From NCBI GenBank assembly GCA_022385755.1, contig MU278375.1, positions 236,127 to 262,433 of the forward strand: a DNA stretch of 26,307 nucleotides, read 5' to 3'. A program made the translations under genes and the position numbers. This DNA is from Trametopsis cervina (taxonomy: Eukaryota; Basidiomycota; Agaricomycetes; Polyporales; Irpicaceae). How positions within the stretch are numbered: position 1 is the first letter of the stretch; each line of letters starts with the position of its first letter. Shown in pieces: positions 8,083 to 18,599 of this stretch. The notes beneath the pieces were generated by a model, which ran no database searches, was not told where the DNA came from, and worked only from the letters and a program-made list of their open reading frames with translations.

Positions 8083-11000
8083 ATGGCAGATCACTCTGCG
8101 ACTAGTGCGCCGCAAGATACGCTGGGTACAGAAGACAACCCCATCCACGTCGTCTCTCGCAAGGAAGACGATCCTATCCATGTCGTATCTCGCTCCGCAC
8201 AAACTACTGGCTGGGCAGGTGTGATGAGCGGCGTAGAGGAGTTTGACAAGGAAGAGATTCAGGGGTACAAGGAAGACATGGACGCGCTCCTCGTATTTGT
8301 AAGTATGCTTGTCCTCGGGTGCCATCCGTGTTCTCACCGCATGCTGCCCAGATCGGTCTTTTCTCCGCCGTATTGGCCAGTTTCGTCGCAATGTCCTATT
8401 CCTCATTGAGTGCCAACCCAGCGAATTCAATGGTGTTCGTCATGATGGGCATGTCTATCCAGGCCGCAAGCTACACCTTCCAAGGCGGCTTCATCAATAG
8501 CACAACACCCGCTCCCACATCCCTTCCGGCGTTCGAACCGACTCATAACGCAATAGTTGTCAACATTCTCTGGACCGGCAGTTTGATTGCCAGCCTTGCG
8601 ACCGCCTCCGGTGCACTCCTCGTGAAACAGTGGCTCCGCCAATACACCACTTCGAAAACATCTTTCGCTATGTATAAGATGCGCATCCGTAATTTTCGAA
8701 GGGCCGCTCTTGAAGACTGGTATGTTCTTGAGATCGCATCCGCTCTCCCCTTGCTTTTGCAGATGTCCCTTGCCCTGTTCTTTGTCGGTCTCTGCTACTT
8801 CACGGCGGACGTGCACTCGAGTGTGAAGAATACGACGCTCCCCCTCGTATCTGCCTGGGCATTCTTCTTCGCGGTCGCCACGATCTCCCCCCTCTTCTCA
8901 GTGCAATGCCCATACAAGACTCCGGCACTTGACCGTCTGCTAGCTGTCATGCGGAGCTATTTGCGGCACATGTTGATCAAGACGCTAGAAATATATGTAG
9001 CCATAGGTGAAGACAGTTGACAACTGCTCTGGACCAAGCTAATCCAGCCGCTTGCAGCTGCCTGTGCACACCCAAGTGAATTGGCTCTAGCCGGCTTGTT
9101 ACTGCTCGCAATCAAGGTATTGCAGCCACTCGCAGCCAACTGTGCGAATCAAAGCGAACAGGCTTTGGCTGGCTGTGCGCGCCCAGGAGAACGGGCCCTG
9201 GCCGCCTTATTACTGTTTGCGATCAACGTATTACAACCTTTCGGTGAAATCGCTTCAAGAGTTCGTGAATGGGCAAAGGAGACCCTGGACAATCTGAAGG
9301 ACCTCCACGACGAGGCAGCTGCAATGGGGGTCAATACCGAAGATCTGAAGATCTTACTACGAGCGGACAAATTACACGGCAACGATGAAGTTGCAGATGC
9401 AGCTATATCAAACGCAGTCCAACAGAGCAAGATTTCGTGGCAGGAAGCCATCACCTTTACTCAGCAGTTGATACGGAATCGGATGCCGGCGGACGATCCG
9501 TTTACGAGCGACCCTGGGTTCGTCGACTTGAACGACTTGGCACCACGCGCATTGGCAGCTGCACATAATGTTCTCGACTACGTTGATTCCCTCCAAGTTC
9601 ATGAACCCCGTAGCTGGTTTCCCCTTCTTAATCCTGACAAAAACAATATTGGGCCAGCGCGGTGGGCGATATTCCTTCGACTCTCCGTCTCACTCCTGCA
9701 ACTTCCGACTAAGCTGCCTCGCTGGCTCGAACACCTTGATAGCTACGATTCTTATCGACTTGCCGCAATCTGCGAGCCTTCCAAGTCTGCACCGGCACTG
9801 CGATCACTGCTCGCCTTGATCTGTCGACGTCTCGAGCAGCGCGACTTTGATCTCAGCAAATCAGTATCACGACTAGAGTCATTCCTTGGAGTGTACTTCG
9901 ACAAACTGGATGCCCCGGGCTCGTTCAAAGAAGAACAACTCATGTCATGGAGCAAGGTGCTAAACAGCGAGTCACTCGGTCCTACCGTGGCTTGGCTGAC
10001 ACAACGGCTCAAGTCAGATATCGCCAGCCCAGCTGCCGGGTCATCAAATGATCGTTCGCGCGACATGGCATGGGATGATACCATCTCGCTCATCATCAAA
10101 TTGGTGGCCGTCGCAGAAGACATCAGCAACTTCTTTAATATCAGAGATGTGGCACTGAAGTCGAGCAAGGCGTTGCGGCAGTTTTGGATCTCATGCTTCA
10201 ACTACCGACTTCACACATTCGGACGCCTTGTACCTCAGGGTGGCCTTGATGCACAAGGTGTGTGACTATTCATTCTGCATTAGCTCGTTCTCACCTTTTC
10301 ACTTGGGCCAGGCCTGTCGAACATCAAGACCGCCATTGCAGCCCTCGCTTCCGACCCCCCGCCCGAGATTGATAGAGAGAAGGCACTGTGGCTCTGTGAT
10401 GATCTCTGTTGGTCATTACGGAATGATCGCGGTGACATCCGGGCTTCGAACTTGGTCCCAGCCTGGCGCGATGTCTTCGCCGCTTTGACGCAGCTCGTGC
10501 AGCGGACTCAGGTGGAAGATTCCGATGTTGCCAGGGACCTTGTCAACTACTGTTTTTGCTGGACCAGATACATCGATGGAATTGACAACTGGGACAACGA
10601 AGCGGAATACGCGGCGTGGCTCGCGACGTTCAACCCGGAGGACTCTCCCGTCCCGGATGAGTTCATCTCGCAACTCCTGCGGATCAACCCTAACCCTCAT
10701 CATCCAACTCTTGAGGAGGAGTCATACCTTCGACTCTGGCGCGTTCGACGCCTCAACGAGTTATTCGACAACGCTCAAAGTCAGCCAGAGGGAGCCGCGA
10801 TACTATCTGCACCTGACACACCGCTTCTGACATCTGCCGTGGGCTGCGATGACCAAGGAAATACTCCACAGCACAGCACATCGGCGGCGGATGACGAGAA
10901 CTTAAAAGCTGATACGACGGCTCTCCCTCCTATTGACAGTCACGGACTGCTCTCTCAAAATGGGACTTCGAACGAGGTGCCGAGCACGGTCAGTGGTATA

Positions 11001-12004
11001 GCTATAGCACCCACTACGAACAATGCGTACGTATATGAACTCGTCACATATTTTAGACTGATTTGTAATGCGTAATTAGAACGTCCGGGCTAGTACCCGA
11101 CGTCACAGCGGCTAGTACCCACAATTCGTTGCGACACCTCGGCTCTCACATTCATGCACTCCATGCTCTATCTACTGCTGCGCAGAGGTTGGCAGAGGCT
11201 CTCCTCCTCGCTGAACTTCCTGCCGAAGACACCAATCCTAGTGATAATGAACCAGCGGCGCCCGTTGTGACTGAAGAATCGACAAATTGTGCAGGTACGA
11301 CGGTTCCCGGCGAAGATGTGACCGGTACACACCAGGTCGAAGCTGCACGTGGCAATACCAGCAACCGCGATGAGCAGCTACCTGGAAGACGTCCTGCACA
11401 CGCTCCAGATGCCACGACGTCTGACGCACCTTCCCCGCCGGCCGTTATTGTCACCCAAGATCTTTCCTCGCAAGATATCTCGTCTGAGCATGACAAAGGA
11501 GGCACACATCCAGGTGAGTCTGCTATTCTTGAACGTCAGTATGCTTCAAACTAATGGCCCGCAGCAGCTTCCCCAGACACGTCTGGCGTGGTCTATGAAG
11601 CTGACAACTATCAACTTGAGGAAGACGCAGGGAAGACCGCTACCGGTTCATACAGCGCGTCGACCATCACGCTCCCGTCCTCACCATACGACCATCATAG
11701 TGCACCTGACCGGCCTCTCGAAAATCCATCTCACAAACCTGCGCGCGAAGGAGCGTCAGATATACGCTCCCATGTTGAACAGGACGGCAACGAATCGACG
11801 AACACTGCTGGGCCATTCAGGATTGACACCGCGGAGGCAACGGATCCAGGAGGCACAAGCGGGAGGATGGTAAGCAGGAGACATAGTGGGCCTGTACACA
11901 GCGTGAGACGGGGGGATGATGACGGGGATCAGTCTCGAGACGGGGACGGAAGCGTGTCTACTCGCGAGGGAGCAGAGGACGGTGGCGGTGGGGATCATCC
12001 ATGA
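8083..12004 (+). CDS. DUF6535 membrane protein, paralogue A1
   Basis: Six-exon model: 8083-8298, 8352-9006, 9058-10257, 10312-11026, 11080-11513, 11565-12004, about 1,219 aa. All introns are GT-AG, 51-54 nt. The ATG at 8083 (MADHSATSAPQD) matches the A2 start and follows a CT-rich leader. Residues about 30-270 form a DUF6535 domain: EEIQGYKEDMDALLVF, a first membrane helix (IGLFSAVLASF), a second containing VVNILW and ending VKQWLR, a third (PLLLQMSLALFFVGL), a fourth, then CPYKTP. Residues 291-350 are an A1-specific hydrophobic repeat. A soluble helical region shared with A2 follows (LHGNDEV, RWAIFLRLSVS, WISCFNYRLH, PEDSPVPDEF). From about 860 the chain is disordered, Ser/Thr/Asp-rich, ending GGGGDHP. 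The family is known from Agaricomycetes and has no assigned function. An in-frame TGA at 9018-9020 is removed only if intron 2 is spliced; otherwise the gene is broken. Confidence 0.85.
8128..8193 (+). repeat. 33-nt tandem duplication inside A1 exon 1
   Basis: Two adjacent 33-nt units encode TEDNPIHVVSR (8128-8160) and KEDDPIHVVSR (8161-8193). A2 has a single unit (TEGNPTHVVSR), which fully explains why A1 exon 1 is 11 codons longer. The duplication is in frame and lies just before the first membrane helix, in the predicted soluble N-terminus. Several silent differences between the units show it is not brand new. Confidence 0.9.
9007..9057 (+). other. Putative A1 intron 2 carrying an in-frame stop
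   Basis: The segment starts GTGAAG, has CTAAT at 9039-9043 and ends TTGCAG, 51 nt in all (phase 1, frame kept). It contains the only stop codon (TGA, 9018-9020) in an otherwise open frame from 8352 to 10257. Splicing gives ...EIYVAI-AACAHPSE. A2 has no intron at this place. The 3' half of the segment resembles the coding repeat that follows. If it is not spliced, A1 would be truncated after about 294 residues, just past the membrane domain. Confidence 0.6.
9048..9236 (+). repeat. Hydrophobic coding repeats unique to A1
   Basis: Imperfect direct repeats encode PLAAACAHPSE-LALAGLLLLAIKVLQ (first unit, 9048-9125) and PLAANCANQSEQALAG-CARPGERALAALLLFAINVLQ (second, 9126-9236). The second holds a further internal duplication of the CA..(S/G)E.ALA piece. 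A third unit starts at PFGEIA. A2 has an unrelated basic linker here. The alternation of ALA(G/A)LLL(L/F)AI(K/N)VLQ with short polar stretches could form amphipathic or membrane-associated helices, which is inference. Part of the first unit's upstream flank (from about 9025) resembles the end of a repeat unit too and overlaps the putative intron. Confidence 0.85.
10258..10311 (+). other. A1 intron 3 (54 nt, contains stop)
   Basis: This phase 1 intron, GTGTGTGACTATTC...TTGGGCCAG, lies between GGLDAQ and GLSNIKTAIAAL. Read through, it gives an immediate TGA (10263-10265), so it must be removed. The homologous A2 segment (21024-21077) is the same length but has no stop, which makes it easy to misannotate as exon there. 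Confidence 0.8.
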
Positions 12005-12479
12005 TTTTATTCATGCAGATTCGCGCACAAGCGATGCCGGACAGGCTAACCAAACTTGTCTGTATACGGCCGTTGATAAAAGTCGCGTCGCCAACGTGGT
12101 TCATATTTGCGGAGGCGTGGAGGTTCAATGTCGTACATACGTGGATATCTTGGTCAATAGTTAAGGTACATGCGCCCTATATACTACGACTCACAATACA
12201 AAAGTTGTAGGTAAAGCATGTTATTCGCTGTACTAAGGGAACCCTGCTTGCCTTTCGCTGCTCTCGCCCGAATTAGGATAGTCTTCTTCGACGCTATCGT
12301 GATTCCTCAGTGTCCTTGTATGCGGGTGCGCGAAATTGGGTGGATGCGACGTAAGAAGACCCAGAAACTGCAGAAGCGACCCTGAAGCATTGAATGTACG
12401 ACAGACGAGCCTCATGCGCGGTTCAGAGACGTACTGTGCTGACGATCTGGTGAGATAAACGGAATGGGGAATCAATGAG

Positions 12480-14840
12480 CAGCCTGAGCTGAGGCATGCT
12501 GAGGCAGTATGTGGAGCCTTGGACTGGTAGGCAGTCGCGCAAGTCTTGCAGAAAAAGGCGTTGCTCGTTGAACGTTGGCCGTTGCGACAGGGAATTGAGC
12601 CGTTCTGTATTCGATAGGGAGGGAGCGTCGCGGTTGTTGGAGTGCAGAGAGTCCCAATTTCCGACACCGCAAAGATGCAGTGACGCTTCTAGTCATAGCT
12701 GAATCAGTATTGGCGTAGTGAGCCGCTACGTGGTGTGAGACATCGTCGCAAGATACATACCTCGAAGTCCGCGTTATGCGCTCATCGCTTGTAGTAGTGT
12801 CATTATATGCAGCCGCCAACGCCTTACCAATTTCAATCCACACGCCTTCCCTGAGCACGTACTCCGCTCGCAGCGAAGTGGGCTCCGTTGTCCAGCTTTC
12901 AACACATATAGGTATCTTGAGTGTGCGGCGGATTTGATATGTGCGAGCCTGCCCTTCGTCTGCTCCTGAGTCCGTCCGCGAATACGTCTCCGCAATCTTG
13001 TCAACCAAATGCTTGCACTCAGGAAGCTTGAGGTGACGTTGATGAACGAGTGTACTTGTACGCGGATATGCGTCCAAGTCCTATTCCGCATGCGTCCGGC
13101 TCCGTACGCGCCTTATTCGACTTTACCTGCGTATCCGGAAACTTCTAGTGGGCGGGGGGCGGCTGTATACTGAAGAGGCCGCGGTGTGATGAGAGAAGTC
13201 CGTGCGAGACGACGTCCTTGAGCGCAGCAACGCGAGTGTACAACAACAATGACGACAACGACGTCGTCATCATGGCGCATACACCCGCATTCTGGTGCGC
13301 GCAGAGGCTGCATTTCCCCGGCTAGTCGTTTGTGTATACGATAAATGTGTGGTAGTGGCCCGTTGACGTGCACTGCGCGGTGTTGAAAGTTTTGGAGAGG
13401 GGTCTGGTCTTGAGTATGAGAACCGTAGCAGCAGATCCCAAGGAGGTGCACAACAGTGCCCAGTAACACGGCACCACTCCTGCAGCCATCGATAGCTTGA
13501 CCAGGCCCTCCTGTCGACTGTGTGCTGCTCACAGCCGGACACAGCATCTGAAGGGTGCAACAGCCTTGCGTTTGGTATCTTCCAGGTGAACAGTACGGCT
13601 GCGGCAGATCTGAGAAGGGATTAAATACGCGGTCGGCAATACAAAAGGTATGACGCACCGACAACGGTTCACATCCCGCCTCGTTATAACCTATCGCAGA
13701 CAGCGCATTTTCATGGGGGACCTCTCTTGAACTGAGGGATGAAGGTTCGGTACGGTCACTTGTGAGACGGACACTAAGGTGCGGGAGAGTGACGGCCTCG
13801 AAGAGTCCATAGCGAGGGCGGCGTGCGCTGCACAACAAATATGCAGGCAGCCGCGGTGAGAGAATCGATGCGTCTGTGAGGATAGAGGCTGTTGGCTGTT
13901 CTGGTGGCTGCGGGTGCGCTGCGGCGGGGGGATCCGAAGGGGTGGCGACGAAGGCGGGGTGGAGGCGAAGCCACTCTTTAGCAAGAGTCTCCAAAGCGAG
14001 AAGGAGTGGGACAGATCGCGCTCATGTGGGTGGCATTTGCGTGGGACGAGGGCGGAACTAGAGGAGTTGTGATTGTTGGGAGAACACATAACTTGACGTG
14101 GGCAGCCTTCTGTGCCAGTTGAGTGGTGTGGGCGAATGTGAGAAGGGTGGTGTTTGCGGCGCCGATTGACAGACCCATAGGCGAGTCAGAGGTTGACGGT
14201 GAACAACCCGCAGAGAATTGCGACGTAGGATGCGCACCTACACGATAAGTGACTACAATCTCAGAGAGGATCGAACAACGCACCAATGGTCGCCATACAC
14301 CCAAGCCAAGAACCGACAAATGCATCCTCTCCCTCCCAGCCAATCGATGTAGATTGATTATGATCTTGGCAGCATCGACACAGTGCGTGCGGTTGGTATT
14401 GGACTGGTGATCAAAAGACAGTTGCGGTTTGACCCTTGACAAGACTCCCGGAGGACGCAGCGACAGGGTCGGGATTGAGGCTTGTGGACGATGGAGGGCT
14501 CGTATGCGTGGCGTTGAGAGGCGTGAGATGAGGATCGAGGGATGTGGCGCGAGGTGAAGGTGATGGAAGCGATCCACGGCTCCAAGTAGAAGCGTGATGA
14601 GTGCACGCGGTATGCGGTTCGGGTGTCAGAGGTCGGGCCGAGATGTGGAGATAGCCTTGCGATTGGGCGTCGATCGAGTGGTATGTATAGTGATGATGAC
14701 GAGATGGAAGGTGGAGGTGCTTGGTAGGTCGTCACGCGCAATGGAAGCGCGGGCGTTGTGGCGTGTACGCTTCGGGTCAGATCGGCCGCCTTCGATCTGT
14801 GCACGCTTCACTCACCATGTCGCAACACCAAAGCACGTCA
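12480..14840 (-). pseudogene. Minus-strand multi-exon relic B2 (unidentified)
   Basis: Counterpart of B1. Conserved minus-strand introns are 14283-14238 (GTGCGT...GTGTAG), 13658-13610 (GTGCGT...TTCTCAG) and 12760-12699 (GTATGT...TGATTCAG); their ends match copy 1 while the interiors have drifted. Readable pieces in order are GRERMHLSVLGLGVWRPL, GAANTTLLTFAHTTQLAQKA, LETLAKEWLRLHPAFVATPS, KRKAVAPF and DKIAETYSRTDSGADEGQA followed by RTYQIRRTLKIPICVESW. This copy keeps the tryptophan lost in B1, but a small deletion after KRKAVAPFRC shifts the frame relative to copy 1. A 293-codon open stretch (13994-13113) crosses the second intron and probably does not represent one exon. TTLLTFAHTTQLAQKAA is faintly like helical N-termini of fungal signalling proteins, too weak to name. 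Convergent with A1. Confidence 0.4.
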
Positions 14841-15023
14841 AGCACCCCCACGTCGATTCTCAACCGCCGCAAGGCTGCCATGAGGTTGTGACCTGGGTGA
14901 GATAGCTATTTGCGCATGCTTATGCTGCGTTTGACGGTGCGAACCACCAGACACGCTCGCGGTGGATCCCGTGGTGATTGGTGTAGAGGATGGGATGCTG
15001 AGTGAATGGGAAGAGGACGAGCC
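14841..15023. promoter_or_regulatory. Divergent start region between B2 (-) and D2 (+)
   Basis: The interval separates the minus-strand B2 leader from the plus-strand D2 leader exon and is conserved in order with 3760-3895 and with the right edge of the window. Minus-strand frames here end at the same place in the three copies (...(V/A)W(Y/W)(F/V)... followed by a stop), but upstream they disagree, so no coding exon is called. A bidirectional promoter is the simplest reading. Confidence 0.35.
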
Positions 15024-15465
15024 ATGGCAACGTCGGTGAGTCCCACGTTTCTCTGCTCGATTGGAATGTATTGCTTCTTCTCACCTGCAGCACTGGGCTC
15101 TCAGTCCTAGCCTTCGGTTCGGACTCGTCTCGCGTGAACATCCACACTGTCCAACACTTCCACTTCGCGCCTCGCGTTCTCCCTTCAAATCCACACTCCC
15201 TCCACCCGCTTCTAATACAACACTCAGTACCTCCAATGTCATATCTGCGTTGGCCTACGATGGATCCACCGTACCGATCGCGAGGCACCGAGACTATTTT
15301 TTCACACGTCTTTTACTTCCCACACCTCAATACGACTTCTGGTACCATCCTCACTCCGGCATTGGTTTACACCGTATCCCAAAGCACGTACAAGCGCAGG
15401 GACTCTGTAGTTGCCATGCTCGCAGTACCTTGAAGATTGTCGTCTCATCGGAGCGCTGCCCATGA
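15024..15465 (+). CDS. Short plus-strand gene D2 (uncharacterised)
   Basis: A first exon, ATGGCAACGTCG (15024-15035), is followed by a 55-nt GTGAGT...CACCTGCAG intron (15036-15090) whose ends match copy 1. Two readings of exon 2 are possible. One continues from MATS in frame to a TGA at 15463-15465, about 129 aa. The other treats exon 1 as leader and starts at the ATG at 15236 after a CT-rich run, giving MSYLRWPTMDPPYRSRG... and 65 aa ending at 15433. The second is better supported: LRWPTMDPPYR matches copy 1 with mostly silent changes. No domain, signal peptide or membrane helix is evident. It is divergent from B2; the end of the gene may lie further right through more introns. Confidence 0.35.
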
Positions 15466-15500
15466 ATGCGACTGTCTAAACGATATGTGATCTCCCCTAG

Positions 15501-16330
15501 GTGGCAAGTGGTGGAGGGCTATGTAAAATGCTCGGCTCAAATACGCGACAAGTCACTGGAAACTTGCGGTTGAACCTGAGGCGAGCTTTTACTCGACCAG
15601 ACTGGAGCGGAGGCCAGAAGACAAGGCGGGTTAAGGGTGCGACTCTCGCTCGCTTCAGGTTTATCAAGGATCTACAGGAGGGCTGGTAAGCTCTACATTG
15701 GCTCAAGCTTTGATATACTACTACTCACTATAACCGTTAATCTGAAGGCTGTAGCAAGCATACGCGTCCAATCATCGAAGCCAAATCTTCGGTTACACCC
15801 TCTTTCGTCGCAAGAACGCCCGGATACCTCGTATAATCGCTGGTATATTCCGTCCATAGGCGTTGAGTTATTCTCTCCTAGCCACTACAAAACGTTCGGT
15901 ATCGTCGCAAGCGTACCTCCAGGCTTTGAGCACCAGGCCAGGCCCGACCGCTGGGTCAACGCGAGCGTTGACGATGTTTATCTAGATATTCCAGAGGCTC
16001 GGGGTATGGACCCTCGGTTTTCGACAAGTGGCAGCAACGGCAAGAGGAGACGGTGCAAGCCTACCTGGGTATGACCAGTTGGACAGCTACTCACTGGAGA
16101 TGCCGCACGCGCGATTCTCAAGGGATCTAACAATTTCTCTCCTGCAGTTCTTCGCCAGGCTTATGGGTCGTCATTAGATATCAGTAGCACGATCAGGGAT
16201 CACATCCGCAGTGCGAATTATTTACAGATCACTGACGTCTCGATCCATTGACTGTCGTCACGCTTCGTCGTTCACCGGTGAAAGCGTCCATCGACGGGCG
16301 CAAGGAATGTGTAAGAGTCTAGGCTGTATA
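15501..16330 (+). other. Possible further exons downstream of D2
   Basis: A plus-strand intron candidate (GTAAGC at about 15688, ending TTAATCTGAAG near 15750) aligns with one in copy 1. After it a frame open to 16074 reads GVELFSPSHYKTFGIVASVP and later ARPDRWVNASVDDVYLDIPE, which looks protein-like in composition. The copy 1 equivalent is strongly diverged, so there is no comparative proof. Nothing was recognised from 16075 to 16330. Confidence 0.25.
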
Positions 16331-16470
16331 ATTACCTACGCGCTTTCTGATATTCTCGTACAGGGTCTTCCTGCAACGCGGCGACCCTCGTGTTGGATGA
16401 TCAGGATAGAAGATCGGTCACAAGGCCCTTCCGATGTCGGAATGGGATGGAAAGGAATATGGAAATGGTG
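16331..16470 (-). pseudogene. Relic of gene C 5' exon (internal copy, unit 2)
   Basis: The minus-strand sequence TTTCCATATTCCTTTCCATCCCATTCCGACATCGGAAG aligns with the C1 start region, but the ATG is ATT. It reads ILIIQHEGRRVAGRPCTRIS, matching IIEHKAHRIARPCTRILES of the unit 1 internal copy. A donor-like GTAGGTAATT follows at about 16340. The pair 5080-5215 and 16331-16470 are counterparts of each other across units. Confidence 0.45.
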
Positions 16471-16851
16471 ATAAATGGGCGCAGCTAGGCTGTGCAGACA
16501 CAGGCACGTCGTGCGTCTGTCCATGAGATGCGCGGTATCTAGAATACATCGCATTGCTGTATTATCAGCCCAGGTTTGTGTCTCTGGTTGGGAAGCTGTG
16601 CAGGCCGACCCTCGCCTTCAAGCTCAGGTGTGTGGCTCCCTAAAGAATGTGCGTGTCGGACTGCGAATTGTGTCAGTCACCGATAACCGGGGATGGAGGA
16701 CGTCCTGGATATCTACGGAGTAATTGATTGTGATTCGCGGTTTTTAGGACGAGCATGTGCTGGTCATACAACAACATAATTACGGCCACAAGTATTAGAC
16801 AGTATATACAACTAATGACAGTCACGGTTTGACGACTACGGTGTCAATTTA
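16471..16851. other. No gene recognised
   Basis: Matches 5216-5605 in part. AT-rich at 16740-16830. No frame conserved between units. Confidence 0.4.
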
Positions 16852-17060
16852 GTGAGCGAACGACTGAACTGTAGTGTTCATCCAAAGATACGCCCCTGCA
16901 AGCGTGAAGCTGACGTCACCGACGTACGCATCACGTTTGCGGGTGCGTGTCCTAGGCGACGTCGACACACCGCCTCGTCTCCTCTGCGATCTGGAGGTCC
17001 ATCTTGGGAAAGCGGACGCATGGGCGTGAGTAAGCGGGTGCTTTATGACGACGTTGTCTG
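16852..17060. other. Conserved block open on both strands (copy 2)
   Basis: Counterpart of 5606-5830. The plus strand reads HPKIRPCKREADVTDVRITF and the minus strand RDAYVGDVSFTLAGAYLWMN, ending ...QSFAH and a stop. The GTGAGT at about 17025 aligns with GTAAGT in copy 1. The coding strand is unresolved. Confidence 0.35.
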
Positions 17061-18300
17061 TGGGAAGTGCGAGCTCGAGTTTCTGTGCTTTTGTTCATGC
17101 ATCTCCATCCGCACGAGGCAGTTCGTGTCGGGGGTGCGTGAGCAGCGATGTTCAGAACGATCGTGTATATGAAGGGATCGACGCTGCATGCAGAGTAATA
17201 GTGGGTCGCTCATGCGCTCTCGGACGCGTTATGACCTCCTTCCAGCAGTGTGCCGGACCGTTAGCGTAGCTGAATTAGCAGTACGGCGTGGGTGTGCGCA
17301 CATCATAGTTCGACTTACCAAATTCATGAGGGATAACATCATTCTCTGAGCGTCGTCTTTGGCTCCGTTCAGCAGTAACATAAACCGTGCAGTGCAGTTT
17401 CGTCAGTAGATACCGGTGGAAAGATACTGGCTAGGCCTTGAGCGGTGTGTCTCAGGTTGAGTGATGACAGACCTAGACAATAGCGTGAGCATGCAAAAAA
17501 GAGCTATAAAATTTGTCGCTACATCCGTACTGCTTGAGGAGCAAGATTATCTGGGGCCCTCTGATCGCACGATCCTGCTGATCAAAATTCATCGCTGATC
17601 TTTTCGAGGGAGAATACAGCGGTGTATGTGCTTCGACTGCACAAGAGAGGTCACCTCCACCCTGTACATCGTTAGAGTGTCAGCTGAGAAACATAATGTG
17701 GACGACGACAAACCTTGTGTACTAAACAGCGGCGCCGGTTTCGTAGTCTTGCGCAATGTTGATGTGTATTAGAATGAGGGACAGCAATGCGAAGCAAGGG
17801 CCGCGTGGCATTGTAGGCAGGAATTCTGACTTGCGTTTTCGACGCAACACGGGGTATACACGAGCAGGGTTGAGGTGTTGTAGAGGAAACTCTGAGGGCG
17901 ATGCGATGCGCTGCTAGAGTCTATCTGCGAGGGGTGTAGTCGAACCGGCACAGAAGACACGGACGACGATTTGCGCGTACATGAAGTGTAGCTGCAGTTT
18001 CAACACAACGCGGTACGTGTAACAGATGGCAGACGTCAAGGGAGCCTGTGGGCAGCGGTCGAAAGTGAACTGAGGCAAACACAGGGAACGCTGCGATGAG
18101 GGAGGGAGCAGTCGTTCACTGGCATCGATACATCCATAGGCTGTGAGGTGACCAAAAACAGAGGATACAAGAGCAATTCAACAGTGGATGAATGCGTACC
18201 TTAGCCCTGCGATGGTATCAAAAGGATAGTAGCAGGTCATACAAGAGATCTGATGTGCACTCACCGTCTTCGAGTAGTATACCGGCGTAAACGCGTGCCT
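17061..18300. other. Diverged region of unit 2; no gene called
   Basis: Little of this aligns with unit 1. Near 18272 a minus-strand GTGAGT donor follows ATACTACTCGAAGACG, matching the LLEDG|donor of unit 1 near 7190, and an acceptor ACCATCGCAG lies near 18213. The upstream frame contains a TAG in this copy, so C2 looks inactivated. Other open frames are short. Confidence 0.4.
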
Positions 18301-18599
18301 AAGGCAACACCAGTGTTGGAACCAACCGCACTCCGAGCATCTTTTCGGTGACTGTGAAAGCGCGATGCTGAGCTGGTGCAGGCAAGATCAGCGACTTGTC
18401 AGATCTGCGCCGGTATGTTCGGACCGCGATGAACTTTGTGGCGTCAGCGCGCGTGTGTGCGCCGGTTCCTCGGATTCATCAGTCTCTGCTTTTCGGTCCA
18501 TCTCGTCGTCCACTCGCGCGGGCGTTCTTCATCGCAGTAACACAACCAGGTCAAGCAATCGGTGAGCATTTGGTGTATCTAATGATCACACATACTCAC

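Noticed and set aside
9018..9020. TGA taken as proof that A1 is a pseudogene
   Set aside because: It lies in a 51-nt segment with good donor, branch and acceptor, length divisible by three, and the frame is open for over 200 codons before it and 400 after. Splicing is more likely, though not proven.
12233..12667. 144-codon minus-strand frame near the A1 3' end
   Set aside because: Some resemblance to a frame at 674-1060 (QFLGLL, YVSEP), but indels change the frame between copies and the DNA similarity alone explains it.
13113..13994. 293-codon open stretch on the minus strand as one gene
   Set aside because: It crosses an intron whose ends are conserved with copy 1, includes a low-complexity DDDVVVVIVVV run, and the copy 1 equivalent has stops. 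Only parts are likely to be exon.
14690..14700. Possible retrotransposon or terminal repeats causing the three-fold B 5' similarity
   Set aside because: No reverse transcriptase, integrase or transposase motifs and no terminal inverted or long direct repeats were found; the tandem unit duplication explains the copies.
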